NCBI RefSeq assembly: GCF_000577615.1
Contig: NZ_CBXX010000003.1
Coordinates: 1 to 64,000, forward strand
From: Herbaspirillum sp. RV1423
GTDB taxonomy: Bacteria > Pseudomonadota > Gammaproteobacteria > Burkholderiales > Burkholderiaceae_D
DNA: 64,000 nucleotides
Direction of reading: 5' to 3'
Shown one piece after another: positions 46,969 to 55,877 of the stretch. The position numbers and the translations under genes were made by a program. How positions within the stretch are numbered: position 1 is the first letter of the stretch; each line of letters begins with the position of its first letter. The notes under the pieces were generated by a model, which searched no databases, was not told the origin of the DNA, and worked only from the letters and a program-made list of their open reading frames with translations.

Positions 46969-48372
46969 ATGAATTCGCCGATGCCCTCTCATTTCAGTCG
47001 CTGGCAGGCTTATCTGCACAACTGCAGCGGCCTGATCGGCATGACCGAACCGACGCAGATTTCCGGTCGCGTCACGCGTGTTGCCGGCCTGGTGATGGAA
47101 GCCGTCGGCCTGAAACTGCCGGTCGGAAGTCCTTGCACCGTCCCCTTGCCAAATGGCACCTTGATCGAAGCGGAAGTCGTTGGTTTCCAGGATGACCGCC
47201 TCTTTTTGATGCCGCAGAGCGACGTCGAAGGCATCGTCCCCGGCACGCGCGTCTATCCGGTGGAACCGGTCAAACCACCGCCGCGCACCGGCCCGATCGC
47301 CTATATCCGCCGTACCGATGAACATAGCCGCCGCCTGCCGGTCGGCGACGAGTTGCTGGGCCGCGTGCTCGACGGCGCCGGCCGGCCGCTCGACAATCTC
47401 GGCCCCTTGCATACCGAAAATTCCGCGCCGCTCAGCGTGCGCGCAGCCAACCCCTTGGGACGCGCCCCGATCGTCGATATCCTGGATGTCGGCGTGCGCG
47501 CCATCAACAGCATGCTGACCGTCGGACGCGGCCAGCGCATGGGCCTGTTTGCGGGTTCCGGCGTCGGCAAGAGCGTGTTGCTCGGCATGATGGCGCGCTA
47601 TACCAGCGCCGATGTCATCGTGGTCGGTCTGATCGGCGAACGGGGCCGCGAAGTCAAGGAATTCATCGAACAGATTCTCGGCACCGAAGGCCTGGCGCGT
47701 TCGGTGGTGGTCGCTGCTCCGGCCGACACCCCGCCGCTGATGCGCCTGCAAGGCGCAGCGTACGCAACCGCCATTGCCGAATATTTTCGCGACCAGGGTA
47801 AAAATGTCCTGCTGATCATGGATTCGCTGACCCGCTACGCCATGGCGCAACGCGAAATCGCACTGGCCATCGGCGAACCGCCGGCCACCAAGGGCTATCC
47901 ACCATCCGTGTTCGCCAAACTGCCGGCGCTGGTCGAACGTGCCGGCAACGGCGACGTCGGCGGCGGCTCGATTACCGCTTTTTATACCGTCCTGACCGAA
48001 GGCGACGATCAGCAGGATCCGATCGCCGATGCGGCGCGTGCGATTCTCGACGGCCATATCGTGCTCAACCGGGTATTGGCGGAGGCCGGACATTATCCGG
48101 CAATCGACATTGAACAATCCATCAGCCGCGCCATGCACAGCATTACGTCGGTCGAACACCAACGCGACACGCGCCGCCTGAAACAGTTGTATTCCCGATA
48201 TCAACGCAATCGCGACCTGATCAGCGTAGGCGCCTACGCTGCCGGAACCGACCCGATTCTGGACCAGGCCATCCAGCTATTACCGCGTATCGAGGCATTC
48301 TTGCAGCAGGGCATCCCCGAACGCGCCGGTGTTACCGAGAGCTTGGGGCAACTTACCGCTCTATTCCAGTGA
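46969..48372 (+). CDS. fliI: flagellum-specific ATPase FliI
   Basis: A 467-residue F1-beta-like ATPase that unfolds and delivers export substrates. Walker A is GSGVGKS (about 196-202); [30 protein letters not shown] (Walker B) and [19 protein letters not shown] are all typical. N-terminal 30 residues bind FliH. Confidence 0.98.
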   Translation: MNSPMPSHFSRWQAYLHNCSGLIGMTEPTQISGRVTRVAGLVMEAVGLKLPVGSPCTVPLPNGTLIEAEVVGFQDDRLFLMPQSDVEGIVPGTRVYPVEPVKPPPRTGPIAYIRRTDEHSRRLPVGDELLGRVLDGAGRPLDNLGPLHTENSAPLSVRAANPLGRAPIVDILDVGVRAINSMLTVGRGQRMGLFAGSGVGKSVLLGMMARYTSADVIVVGLIGERGREVKEFIEQILGTEGLARSVVVAAPADTPPLMRLQGAAYATAIAEYFRDQGKNVLLIMDSLTRYAMAQREIALAIGEPPATKGYPPSVFAKLPALVERAGNGDVGGGSITAFYTVLTEGDDQQDPIADAARAILDGHIVLNRVLAEAGHYPAIDIEQSISRAMHSITSVEHQRDTRRLKQLYSRYQRNRDLISVGAYAAGTDPILDQAIQLLPRIEAFLQQGIPERAGVTESLGQLTALFQ

Positions 48373-48409
48373 TTGAGCGCTTGGACCGGAAAATATAATC
48401 AAAGCTACC

Positions 48410-48850
48410 ATGGCTACGACCTCTGCACTCGAAACGCTGATCGAACTGGCGACCAAAGAGACCGACGAAGCGACCAAACGCTTGGGACGGGCCGTTCGCG
48501 CAAGCGAAGAAGCGCAGCAGAAACTTGTCATTCTGGAACAATATCGCGATGATTATGCTTTACGTTTTCAGGAAAGCCTGTCATCCGGTTTGACGGCAAT
48601 GAGCTATCGCAATTTTCAGTTATTCATTGAAAAGATCGACAGTGCCATTTCCGGGCAGCAAAGTGTGGTCAGGAATGCCCAGCAACGTGTCGCGGAAGCG
48701 CGCGCAGCGTGGCAAGCATGCGAGCGCAAGCGGATGTCTTATGACACACTGGCGACGCGGGCGAAGCAAACTGCGCAATTGCGCGAAAATCGACGTGATC
48801 AGAAGCAGACGGATGAACATGCGTCGCGCATCACGTTTTACAAACGGTAA
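48410..48850 (+). CDS. fliJ: flagellar export chaperone FliJ
   Basis: A 146-residue protein that is almost entirely coiled coil (ALETLIELATKETDEATKR, then AWQACERKRMSYDTLATRAK). It resembles FliJ, the central stalk of the export ATPase. Placement between fliI and fliK is conserved. Confidence 0.94.
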   Translation: MATTSALETLIELATKETDEATKRLGRAVRASEEAQQKLVILEQYRDDYALRFQESLSSGLTAMSYRNFQLFIEKIDSAISGQQSVVRNAQQRVAEARAAWQACERKRMSYDTLATRAKQTAQLRENRRDQKQTDEHASRITFYKR

Positions 48851-48870
48851 GCAAGGAACTGGCGGAAACG

Positions 48871-50133
48871 ATGAACACTCAATTGCCGATACTGAACGTC
48901 GCTGGCATGCAAAATGCCGCTCGCCCGGCTACGCAAGCCGATTCCTTCACGGCTGAAGTTCCGTTCAATCAGGTATTGAACAAGGAAGTCAGCAATCGCA
49001 ACGCCGACAACCAAAGTAAACCCAGCGAAGCCGCCAAGGATACTTCGCCCGAACCGGCCAAGACCAGCACAGCCTCGGAATCGTCCGCTCCGGCGACAAA
49101 GTCCGACACGACCAAGACAGCCTCGTCCGACGATAAAAAAGACGACGACAAGGCCGACGACGACACGGAAGATACGACCGCTGCAGCCTCGTCCGCGCAA
49201 ATGCTGGCGCTGGTCGCCAACATGGGTCACTTGGCCGTCCAACCTGTTGCGAAGAAAACCGCCGATCAGGATATGGACGCCCTGGCCAGCCAGAAAGGCA
49301 AAAAACCCATTGGACAGATCGGCGCCGAGACCAAGACCGGCCTGACCGATGCGCAAAACGACGACAAGGGCGACAATAAAAGCAAGGGCAACGTGCTCGA
49401 CTTTGCAGCCCTGCAAGATCAGGACAAACAAGCCGCTGAGGACAAATCTGCGACACCGGTGCGCACGAGTGCCGAGAAGGCATTGCCTGAAACGCCGGCC
49501 GATGCAAAATCCGCCAAAGCCGATCTGCAGGATGCAACGGCAGCAACCCGCAACGTCAAGGTCGCTCCCGAAGCGAACATCAAACCGGCCGAAGCTCAAG
49601 TGCAGCCGAACGCCTCGACAGTGGTTCCGGCCTTGCAGCAAGCCATGACGCTGAGCCAGCAGGCTGCCATGAGCGGCCAGGCCGTGCAAAGACTGACGCC
49701 CGCCGTCGGTAGTCAAGGATGGGATCAGGCTGTCGGCCAGAAAGTCGTCTGGATGGCCAGCGGCGGCATGCAGAGCGCTTCGCTGACACTGAATCCGCCG
49801 GACCTCGGCCCATTGCAGGTGGTCCTGCATGTCAACAACCAGCAAGCCGATGCGACATTCATCACGGCGCAGCCCGAAGTCAAGCAAGCGCTCGAAGCCG
49901 CCATGCCGAAGCTGCGCGAAATGATGGACCAGGCCGGCATCCAACTGGGCCAGGCCACCGTCAATACCGGCACGCCAAACCAGCAAGGCCCAGCGAATCA
50001 GCAACAACAGGCGCGCAGCGGCAGCACGTCGAGCTTCGGGCGTACCGGCAACGATGAAGCCGACATTCATGTCGCCGTCGTTCCACGTCCGGCCGCCAGC
50101 GGCGGACAAGGGCTCGTAGATACATTTGCATAA
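48871..50133 (+). CDS. fliK: flagellar hook-length control protein FliK
   Basis: A 420-residue secreted ruler. The N-terminal two-thirds are low-complexity, rich in Ala, Lys, Asp, Thr, Pro and Gln, as in FliK; the C-terminal switch domain is present (SASLTLNPPDLGPLQVVLHV, MPKLREMMDQAGIQLGQATV). It binds FlhB to stop hook export. This is the canonical FliK by operon position. Confidence 0.95.
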   Translation: MNTQLPILNVAGMQNAARPATQADSFTAEVPFNQVLNKEVSNRNADNQSKPSEAAKDTSPEPAKTSTASESSAPATKSDTTKTASSDDKKDDDKADDDTEDTTAAASSAQMLALVANMGHLAVQPVAKKTADQDMDALASQKGKKPIGQIGAETKTGLTDAQNDDKGDNKSKGNVLDFAALQDQDKQAAEDKSATPVRTSAEKALPETPADAKSAKADLQDATAATRNVKVAPEANIKPAEAQVQPNASTVVPALQQAMTLSQQAAMSGQAVQRLTPAVGSQGWDQAVGQKVVWMASGGMQSASLTLNPPDLGPLQVVLHVNNQQADATFITAQPEVKQALEAAMPKLREMMDQAGIQLGQATVNTGTPNQQGPANQQQQARSGSTSSFGRTGNDEADIHVAVVPRPAASGGQGLVDTFA

Positions 50134-50184
50134 GCCGAACAGCATTCAATATAAAAAAACAGGTGTCCCGGTAACAGTATTCAA

Positions 50185-50206
50185 TATCGGCCGTTTCTTG
50201 CCGATA
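50185..50206 (+). other. hairpin between fliK and fliL
   Basis: TATCGGC pairs with GCCGATA over an 8-base loop in the 115-base fliK-fliL gap. A short direct repeat (AACAG-C/T-ATTCAATAT at 50138 and 50173) lies just before it. No T run follows, so full termination is unlikely. Confidence 0.4.
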
Positions 50207-50248
50207 GTGTTCTTATCTGCCGCAGACATCCACGAAAGGGAAAAATAG

Positions 50249-50770
50249 ATGGCAACAAAAGCAGCAAAACCGGCAGCCAAAGGGGCGGACGCCGCAGAGG
50301 CGCCACCGGCGAAATCGAAGAAAATGCTCTTCATCATCATCGGCGCAGTGCTAGTGCTGGCGATCGGCGGCGCAGCGGCTTTCATGCTGATGGGTGGAAA
50401 GTCCAAGAAAGCCGACGAAGAACATTCTGAAGAAAAAGCAAGCTCCAAAGTACCGGTATTCGTTGTCATCGAACCTTTTGTCGTCAACCTCCAGCAGGAA
50501 AACGGCGACCAGTTCCTGCAAGTGGCGTTGACCCTGCAAGTGCCGAATGCGGAAACTGCGGAGACGCTTAAGGTCTTCATGCCACAAGTGCGCAGCCGTT
50601 TGCTGATGGTATTGTCGAGCAAGAAAGCGTCCGAATTGCTCACCAGCGAAGGCAAGCGCAACCTGACCGACGAGATCATCGACCAACTGGGAGAACCTTT
50701 TGCCGGCGGCGGCAAAGGACCGACGATCACCGACGTGTTCTATACCTCTTTTGTCATTCAACAGCAGTAG
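50249..50770 (+). CDS. fliL: flagellar basal body-associated protein FliL
   Basis: A 173-residue inner-membrane protein: a basic N-terminal tail, one membrane helix (about 30-50; MLFIIIGAVLVLAIGGAAAF), then a periplasmic domain with FVVNLQQENGDQFLQVALTLQV. It supports stator function. It precedes fliM by four bases. Confidence 0.96.
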   Translation: MATKAAKPAAKGADAAEAPPAKSKKMLFIIIGAVLVLAIGGAAAFMLMGGKSKKADEEHSEEKASSKVPVFVVIEPFVVNLQQENGDQFLQVALTLQVPNAETAETLKVFMPQVRSRLLMVLSSKKASELLTSEGKRNLTDEIIDQLGEPFAGGGKGPTITDVFYTSFVIQQQ

Positions 50771-50774
50771 CATC

Positions 50775-51788
50775 ATGGCCGAACACTTTCTATCGCAGGA
50801 AGAAGTCGATGCACTCCTAAGAGGGGTGACCGGGGACGAGGACGAGGAAAAAAGCGCCGAAGAAACCCCCGGTACGGTACGCAATTACAATCTTGCGACG
50901 CAGGAGCGTATCGTCCGCGGCCGGATGCCGACGCTCGAAATCATCAACGAACGTTTTGCCCGCCTGTTTCGCATCGGCCTGTTCAACTTCCTGCACCGTA
51001 CCGCCGAAATTTCGGTCGGGCCGGTGAAAGTGTCGAAGTACAGCGAATTCATCCGCAACCTGGTGGTGCCGACCAACCTCAACCTGGTCCATATCAAACC
51101 CTTCCGCGGCATCGGCCTGGTGGTGTTCGATCCCCAGTTCGTGTTCCTGCTGGTGGACAACATGTTCGGCGGCGACGGACGTTTCCATACCCGCATCGAA
51201 GGCCGCGAGTTCACGCCGACCGAACAGCGCATCATCATGCGCGTGCTCGACATCGTATTCGAGACGTATTCGAAGTCCTGGGAACCGATTTATCCGATCG
51301 AGTTCGAGTACATCCGTTCCGAACTGAATACGCAATTCGCCAATATCGCCACGCCCAATGAAGTCGTGGTCTCGACTTCGTTTACCATCGAACTGGGTCC
51401 GGTCAGCGGCGAGATTCACGTCTGCACGCCCTATTCGATGATCGAGCCGGTACGAGACAAGCTTACCAGCAGCATGCAAGGCGAAGCCCTGGAAGTCGAT
51501 AAACGCTGGATCCGCCTGATGAAGCAGCAGATCCAGACCGCCGAAGTGGAACTCATCGCCAACTTCGGCACCGCCCGCGTCACATTTACCGATTTGCTGA
51601 ACATGCAAGTCGGCGACGTCATCCAACTGCAGACCGTCACTCCGGTCACGGCGCAGGTCGATGGCGTTCCGGTGATGGAGTGCAGCTATGGCAAACTGAA
51701 CGGTCAATACGCTCTGCGCGTAGAGAAGCTGCTATCCATCACGCACAACGAAACACCAGAAAGTATTCAAGGAGAGCAGAATGGCTGA
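50775..51788 (+). CDS. fliM: flagellar motor switch protein FliM
   Basis: A 337-residue C-ring protein. The N-terminal CheY-P-binding motif LSQEEVDALLRG is intact; the middle domain includes KVSKYSEFIRNLVVPTNLNL and the GGDGR motif after NMF; the C-terminal SpoA domain binds FliN. The ATG at 50775 gives the standard MAEHFLSQEEV. It overlaps fliN by eight bases. Confidence 0.98.
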   Translation: MAEHFLSQEEVDALLRGVTGDEDEEKSAEETPGTVRNYNLATQERIVRGRMPTLEIINERFARLFRIGLFNFLHRTAEISVGPVKVSKYSEFIRNLVVPTNLNLVHIKPFRGIGLVVFDPQFVFLLVDNMFGGDGRFHTRIEGREFTPTEQRIIMRVLDIVFETYSKSWEPIYPIEFEYIRSELNTQFANIATPNEVVVSTSFTIELGPVSGEIHVCTPYSMIEPVRDKLTSSMQGEALEVDKRWIRLMKQQIQTAEVELIANFGTARVTFTDLLNMQVGDVIQLQTVTPVTAQVDGVPVMECSYGKLNGQYALRVEKLLSITHNETPESIQGEQNG

Positions 51789-52230
51789 AGATAACGTTGA
51801 CCAAACAGTGGCGGAAGACGATCCGTGGGGCGCCGCGTTGGCCGAACAGACAGAGGCGGAAGAAGCGCAGAAGAAGCATATTCCGGAAGAGGAAGGCCTT
51901 CCCGCAAAGCCGGCTGAAGCGACCATCTTCAAGGATCTCAGCGCATCCGATCTGCAAACGAATACCCCCAACGACATCGACTTCATCCTCGATATCCCTG
52001 TCCAGTTGACAGTGGAACTGGGCCGTACCAAGATCGCCATCAAGAACCTGCTGCAATTGGCGCAAGGTTCGGTGGTGGAACTTGACGGCATGGCCGGCGA
52101 ACCGATGGACGTCCTCGTCAACGGTTGTCTGATCGCACAAGGCGAAGTGGTGGTGGTCAATGACAAGTTCGGTATCCGCCTGACCGACATCATTACTCCT
52201 GCAGAGCGTATCCGCAAACTGAATAGATGA
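51781..52230 (+). CDS. fliN: flagellar motor switch protein FliN
   Basis: A 149-residue C-ring protein with an acidic N-terminal tail and a C-terminal SpoA domain (DIPVQLTVELGRTKIAIKNLL, NDKFGIRLTDIITPAERI). It overlaps both neighbours (fliM stop, fliO start), indicating coupled translation. Confidence 0.98.
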   Translation: MAEDNVDQTVAEDDPWGAALAEQTEAEEAQKKHIPEEEGLPAKPAEATIFKDLSASDLQTNTPNDIDFILDIPVQLTVELGRTKIAIKNLLQLAQGSVVELDGMAGEPMDVLVNGCLIAQGEVVVVNDKFGIRLTDIITPAERIRKLNR

Positions 52231-52694
52231 ACCGCCCCAGCCGTCTCCTCAGCCTGACCTGCACATCCTGCAGTTGCATCGCCTTCCTATCGGCAATACT
52301 TGTGGCCGGTGCGGCACAGGCAACGGAACAAGCATCTGCCCCGGCATTGCCCTCTTCCACCGGCAGCGTATTTACCATGCTGCTGGGCTTGGTCGCGGTA
52401 TTGGCGTTGATGGCCGGCATTGCCTGGTTGTTCAAGCGTAGCGGGCTGGTTCAGGGCGCCAACAGCAATGCGGTTGCCAAAATCATCGGCGGCGTCAGCG
52501 TCGGCACACGCGAACGCGTGATGGTCATCGAAGTTGCCGATCAATGGATCGTTATCGGCGTTGCGCCGGGACGCGTCAACACGCTTGCGACCATGCCGCG
52601 CCAGGAACATGTCGCTGCATCCGCATCGACGGCATCCGCGAATTTTTCATCCTGGCTGAAACAAACGATCGATAAACGTAATGGCAGCAGTTAG
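52227..52694 (+). CDS. fliO: flagellar export apparatus protein FliO
   Basis: A 155-residue membrane protein with a signal-like N-terminus, one transmembrane helix (about 48-70) and a cytoplasmic domain with [20 protein letters not shown]. It helps FliP complex assembly. It overlaps fliN by four bases and fliP by 14. Confidence 0.94.
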   Translation: MNRPSRLLSLTCTSCSCIAFLSAILVAGAAQATEQASAPALPSSTGSVFTMLLGLVAVLALMAGIAWLFKRSGLVQGANSNAVAKIIGGVSVGTRERVMVIEVADQWIVIGVAPGRVNTLATMPRQEHVAASASTASANFSSWLKQTIDKRNGSS

Positions 52695-53451
52695 AACCTC
52701 ATCGGCGCGCCCGCATCGCTGGCTACGCCTGCTGCCGGTTTTCCTCCTCTGCCTGCCGCTGGCGGCGGCTGCACAGCAGGGATTGCCGGCATTCACCAGC
52801 ACGCCGACACCGGGCGGCGGACAAACCTACAACCTCAGCATCCAGACGATGCTGCTGCTCACGTCCCTGTCCTTCATTCCCGCCGCGCTGTTGATGATGA
52901 CCTGTTTCACCCGCATCGTCATCGTGCTGTCGCTGCTGCGCCAGGCGCTGGGTACGCAATCGACGCCGCCGACCCAGGTGCTGGTCGGTCTTTCGCTGTT
53001 CCTGACGCTGTTTGTCATGGGACCGGTATTCGACAAGATTTACGCTGACGCCTACCTGCCCTTTGCCGACAACAAGATTTCCATGATCGACGCGATGGAA
53101 AAAGGCGCCGTGCCGCTCAAGGAATTCATGCTCAAGCAGACGCGCCAGTCCGATCTGGCGCTGTACGTCAAACTGTCGCATGGTCCCGACCTGCAAGGCC
53201 CGGAAGACGTGCCGCTGCGCTTGCTGATCCCGGCGTTCGTCACCAGCGAGCTCAAGACCGCCTTCCAGATCAGTTTCGCCATTTTCATTCCTTTCCTGAT
53301 CATCGATATGGTGGTCGCCAGTATCCTGATGTCGATGGGTATGATGATGATGTCGCCCGCCATCGTCTCGCTGCCCTTCAAGCTGATGCTGTTCGTGCTG
53401 GTGGACGGTTGGCAGTTGCTGATCGGCTCGCTGGCCGAGAGTTTTTATTAA
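52681..53451 (+). CDS. fliP: flagellar export gate protein FliP
   Basis: A 256-residue protein with a cleavable N-terminal signal sequence (about 35 residues) and four membrane helices. Typical segments are [39 protein letters not shown] and the C-terminal [20 protein letters not shown]. It forms the core of the export channel with FliQ and FliR. Confidence 0.98.
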   Translation: MAAVRTSSARPHRWLRLLPVFLLCLPLAAAAQQGLPAFTSTPTPGGGQTYNLSIQTMLLLTSLSFIPAALLMMTCFTRIVIVLSLLRQALGTQSTPPTQVLVGLSLFLTLFVMGPVFDKIYADAYLPFADNKISMIDAMEKGAVPLKEFMLKQTRQSDLALYVKLSHGPDLQGPEDVPLRLLIPAFVTSELKTAFQISFAIFIPFLIIDMVVASILMSMGMMMMSPAIVSLPFKLMLFVLVDGWQLLIGSLAESFY

Positions 53452-53460
53452 GGTACCGCC

Positions 53461-53730
53461 ATGACTCCTGAGAGCGTAATGACCCTTGGCCGCCATGCCA
53501 TGGAAGTCACCCTGATGATCGCTGCGCCGATGTTGTTTACCGCGCTGATAATCGGCCTGGTGGTCAGTATTTTCCAGGCGGCGACGCAAATCAACGAAGC
53601 CACGCTGACGTTCATCCCGAAACTCGTCGGGGTATTCCTCGCGCTGATCATCGCCGGTCCGTGGATGATCGGCGTCATGCTGGATTACATGCGGCTGATG
53701 TTCACCGGCATTCCTGCGATGGTGCAGTAA
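53461..53730 (+). CDS. fliQ: flagellar export gate protein FliQ
   Basis: An 89-residue protein with two hydrophobic helices (about 15-35 and 52-75), starting MTPESVMTLGRHAMEVT and containing QAATQINEATLTFIPKL, as in FliQ. It is nine bases after fliP. Confidence 0.98.
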   Translation: MTPESVMTLGRHAMEVTLMIAAPMLFTALIIGLVVSIFQAATQINEATLTFIPKLVGVFLALIIAGPWMIGVMLDYMRLMFTGIPAMVQ

Positions 53731-53769
53731 CGCCGGCAGGATTTCCACGCTTTTGCCACCCGGCATGCC

Positions 53770-54573
53770 ATGATCAATGTCACCAGCGCCCAGCTTTATA
53801 TCTGGGTAGCTTCCTTCCTTTGGCCGCTGACCCGCATTCTGGGCTTGCTTTCGATCGCGCCGCCGTTCGGCAACGCCAGTGTGCCGATGCTGGTAAAACT
53901 GCTGCTGGGCGTCGCCATATCCATCGCCATCGCTCCTGGCGTACCGGTGCCGCCGGCGCTGGATCCGATGTCGATGACCGGACTGATGATCCTGATGCAG
54001 CAATTCATCATCGGCGCGGCAATGGGTTTTGCCGTCCGCGTGGTGTTTTCCGCCGTCGAAATGGCCGGGGACATGATCAGCTCCACCATGGGTCTCGGCT
54101 TCGCGGTGTTCTTCGACCCCCAATCCCAGGGCCGCAGCTCCGCCATCAGCCAGATGCTTTCGCTGCTGGCCACGCTGGTCTTCCTGAGCATCAACGGCCA
54201 CCTGATCCTGGTCGCCGTCATGGCCGATAGCTTCAATACCCTGCCGATCACGGCCGCGCCGGTGACCGCCGAGGGCTTCCATTACATTGCGATCTCGGGT
54301 GCGCGCATCTTCAGCATGGGATTGCAATTGTCGCTGCCGATCGTGGTGGCGTTATTGATCACCAATATGGCCCTGGGCATTCTGACGCGTGCGGCGCCGC
54401 AACTGAACCTGTTCGGCATCGGTTTTCCCATCACGATGGTGGCTGGCTTCGTGCTGCTCGCCATCTGCCTGCCCTATATGCTGACGCCGCTCCAGCACTT
54501 CCTCAACGAGACCATCGAAACGGTCCGCATGCTCGGCGGCATGGCAACCATTCCGCCCATGCCCAAGCGCTGA
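53770..54573 (+). CDS. fliR: flagellar export gate protein FliR
   Basis: A 267-residue protein with about six hydrophobic helices. Conserved segments are LSIAPPFGNASVPMLVKLLL and the later LLITNMALGILTRAAPQLNLF. It ends the fliF-fliR operon and is convergent to flgL. Confidence 0.97.
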   Translation: MINVTSAQLYIWVASFLWPLTRILGLLSIAPPFGNASVPMLVKLLLGVAISIAIAPGVPVPPALDPMSMTGLMILMQQFIIGAAMGFAVRVVFSAVEMAGDMISSTMGLGFAVFFDPQSQGRSSAISQMLSLLATLVFLSINGHLILVAVMADSFNTLPITAAPVTAEGFHYIAISGARIFSMGLQLSLPIVVALLITNMALGILTRAAPQLNLFGIGFPITMVAGFVLLAICLPYMLTPLQHFLNETIETVRMLGGMATIPPMPKR

Positions 54574-54693
54574 CGCAGGATGCGTTCGTCCTGACCGGCA
54601 ATCCGGGTTTACAGCCGGGGCGCGAGAATTTCATACAATTGAGGAATAAGAACAAGATACGAAGCACGCATTGGCCTCGTCAAGAGAAGAGAC

Positions 54694-54719
54694 GCCGGGC
54701 AAACGTCCGTTCGCCCGGC
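54694..54719. terminator. weak hairpin between convergent fliR and flgL
   Basis: GCCGGGC-N12-GCCCGGC forms a 7-base GC stem just past the flgL stop. The minus-strand side continues with a pyrimidine-rich TCTCTTCTCTT. It may end the leftward flg operon, but has no clean T run. Confidence 0.45.
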
Positions 54720-54726
54720 AGAAGAA

Positions 54727-55860
54727 TTACTTCAGGTAATTCAACAGCGTCAGGCTGCTGGTGGTGACGAACGATTTCTGTGCAGCTTGCAGGTAAGTCT
54801 GCTGCAGGGACAACGCGCTGATGGATGCCGCCAGATCCGCAGGATTGCGACCGAGCAGATCGTTGGCGGTCTGCGTGTATTGCTCGTCCTTGACGGAGCC
54901 AGCGGCATTGAGATTATCGATCTCGGACTGGCGCGCGCCCACCGAGGCGGAGGCAGCACCGACACTGTTCATCTGGACATCGATGTCGGCGCCCAAGGCA
55001 TTTAATCCACGCGTCAACGCCGCCTGACTGCCTGGAATCGGAGTACGCGCAGCATCCGCCTTGTCGGAAGTCAGCTTGGCGTTGGCCGCCTGGGTCAACA
55101 AAGTCGCGTAGTTAGGGTCTGTAGGCTGGGCAGCGTCAAGAGCCGCTTGTGCAGTCTTGTATGCCTGGATGGGAAACTGTCCCGACCCTGTAGGATATTC
55201 AAACGTATTGGCAGCCTGAACATCTGCATTATTCGCTGTCTCTGTGACCGGCACCGACAACAAGGTGATCAGGTCTTGCATGTTCTTAAAGACGTTCTGG
55301 CCATTGCCCTGAAAGACTGCCTGGCCGGACACGCTGATTTCCATGTTACGAGAGGAGTCCACCTGCAATGTCTGTTGTCCCTGGTCACCGTTATAAACGA
55401 TATTGCCCATGCTATCGTAGTCGAACGGCTGGGTGGTACTCTTGAAACCGGAGAACAGATAGTTTCCCAAACCATCCTTGGCATTGGCGAAACCGAGCAT
55501 CTCTTTCAGATTACCCTTCAACTCGGTCGCCAGATTGGCGCGCTCGGCATTGGTATAAGAAGCATTGCCTGCGGAGATCATGTCCGACTTGATCTTCGTC
55601 AGCATGTCGGTAACGCTGGTCAGCGCTGCGCCGACCTGAGACAAGGAACTGTCCGCATTATCGCGATTTGTCTTGTATTGTGTGTTGAGCGCCTGGGTCT
55701 GAGACAAATCCAGCGCACGCGCCGCAGACACCGCATCGTCCGACGGCAACAACACTGTCTGGTTCTGGTTGACCTGCTGCTGCAGCTTCAGAATCGAGCT
55801 CTGCATGCCGGTCAATTCGTTGCTGCTCAACTGGTAGAGCATGCTTGTACTAATGCGCAT
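54727..55860 (-). CDS. flgL: hook-filament junction protein FlgL
   Basis: A 377-residue protein (HAP3) with flagellin-like ends: MRISTSMLYQLSSNELTGMQ, QLQQQVNQNQTVLLPSDDAVSA-type N-terminus in pieces, and C-terminal LQTYLQAAQKSFVTTSSLTLL. It is the last gene of the leftward flg operon, 17 bases after flgK. Confidence 0.96.
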   Translation of the reverse strand: MRISTSMLYQLSSNELTGMQSSILKLQQQVNQNQTVLLPSDDAVSAARALDLSQTQALNTQYKTNRDNADSSLSQVGAALTSVTDMLTKIKSDMISAGNASYTNAERANLATELKGNLKEMLGFANAKDGLGNYLFSGFKSTTQPFDYDSMGNIVYNGDQGQQTLQVDSSRNMEISVSGQAVFQGNGQNVFKNMQDLITLLSVPVTETANNADVQAANTFEYPTGSGQFPIQAYKTAQAALDAAQPTDPNYATLLTQAANAKLTSDKADAARTPIPGSQAALTRGLNALGADIDVQMNSVGAASASVGARQSEIDNLNAAGSVKDEQYTQTANDLLGRNPADLAASISALSLQQTYLQAAQKSFVTTSSLTLLNYLK

Positions 55861-55877
55861 TTTGATCTTCCTTAAAA

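Noticed and set aside
46954..48204. 416-residue minus-strand open frame opposite fliI
   Set aside because: The antisense frame has no family resemblance; fliI on the plus strand is unmistakable.
48838..50145. 435-residue minus-strand frame opposite fliK
   Set aside because: It is the complement of the low-complexity fliK; the plus strand has the FliK switch domain and operon context.
52723..54327. 534-residue minus-strand open frame opposite fliP-fliR
   Set aside because: It is a composition-driven shadow (His, Gln, Arg-rich) of the strongly supported plus-strand export-gate genes.
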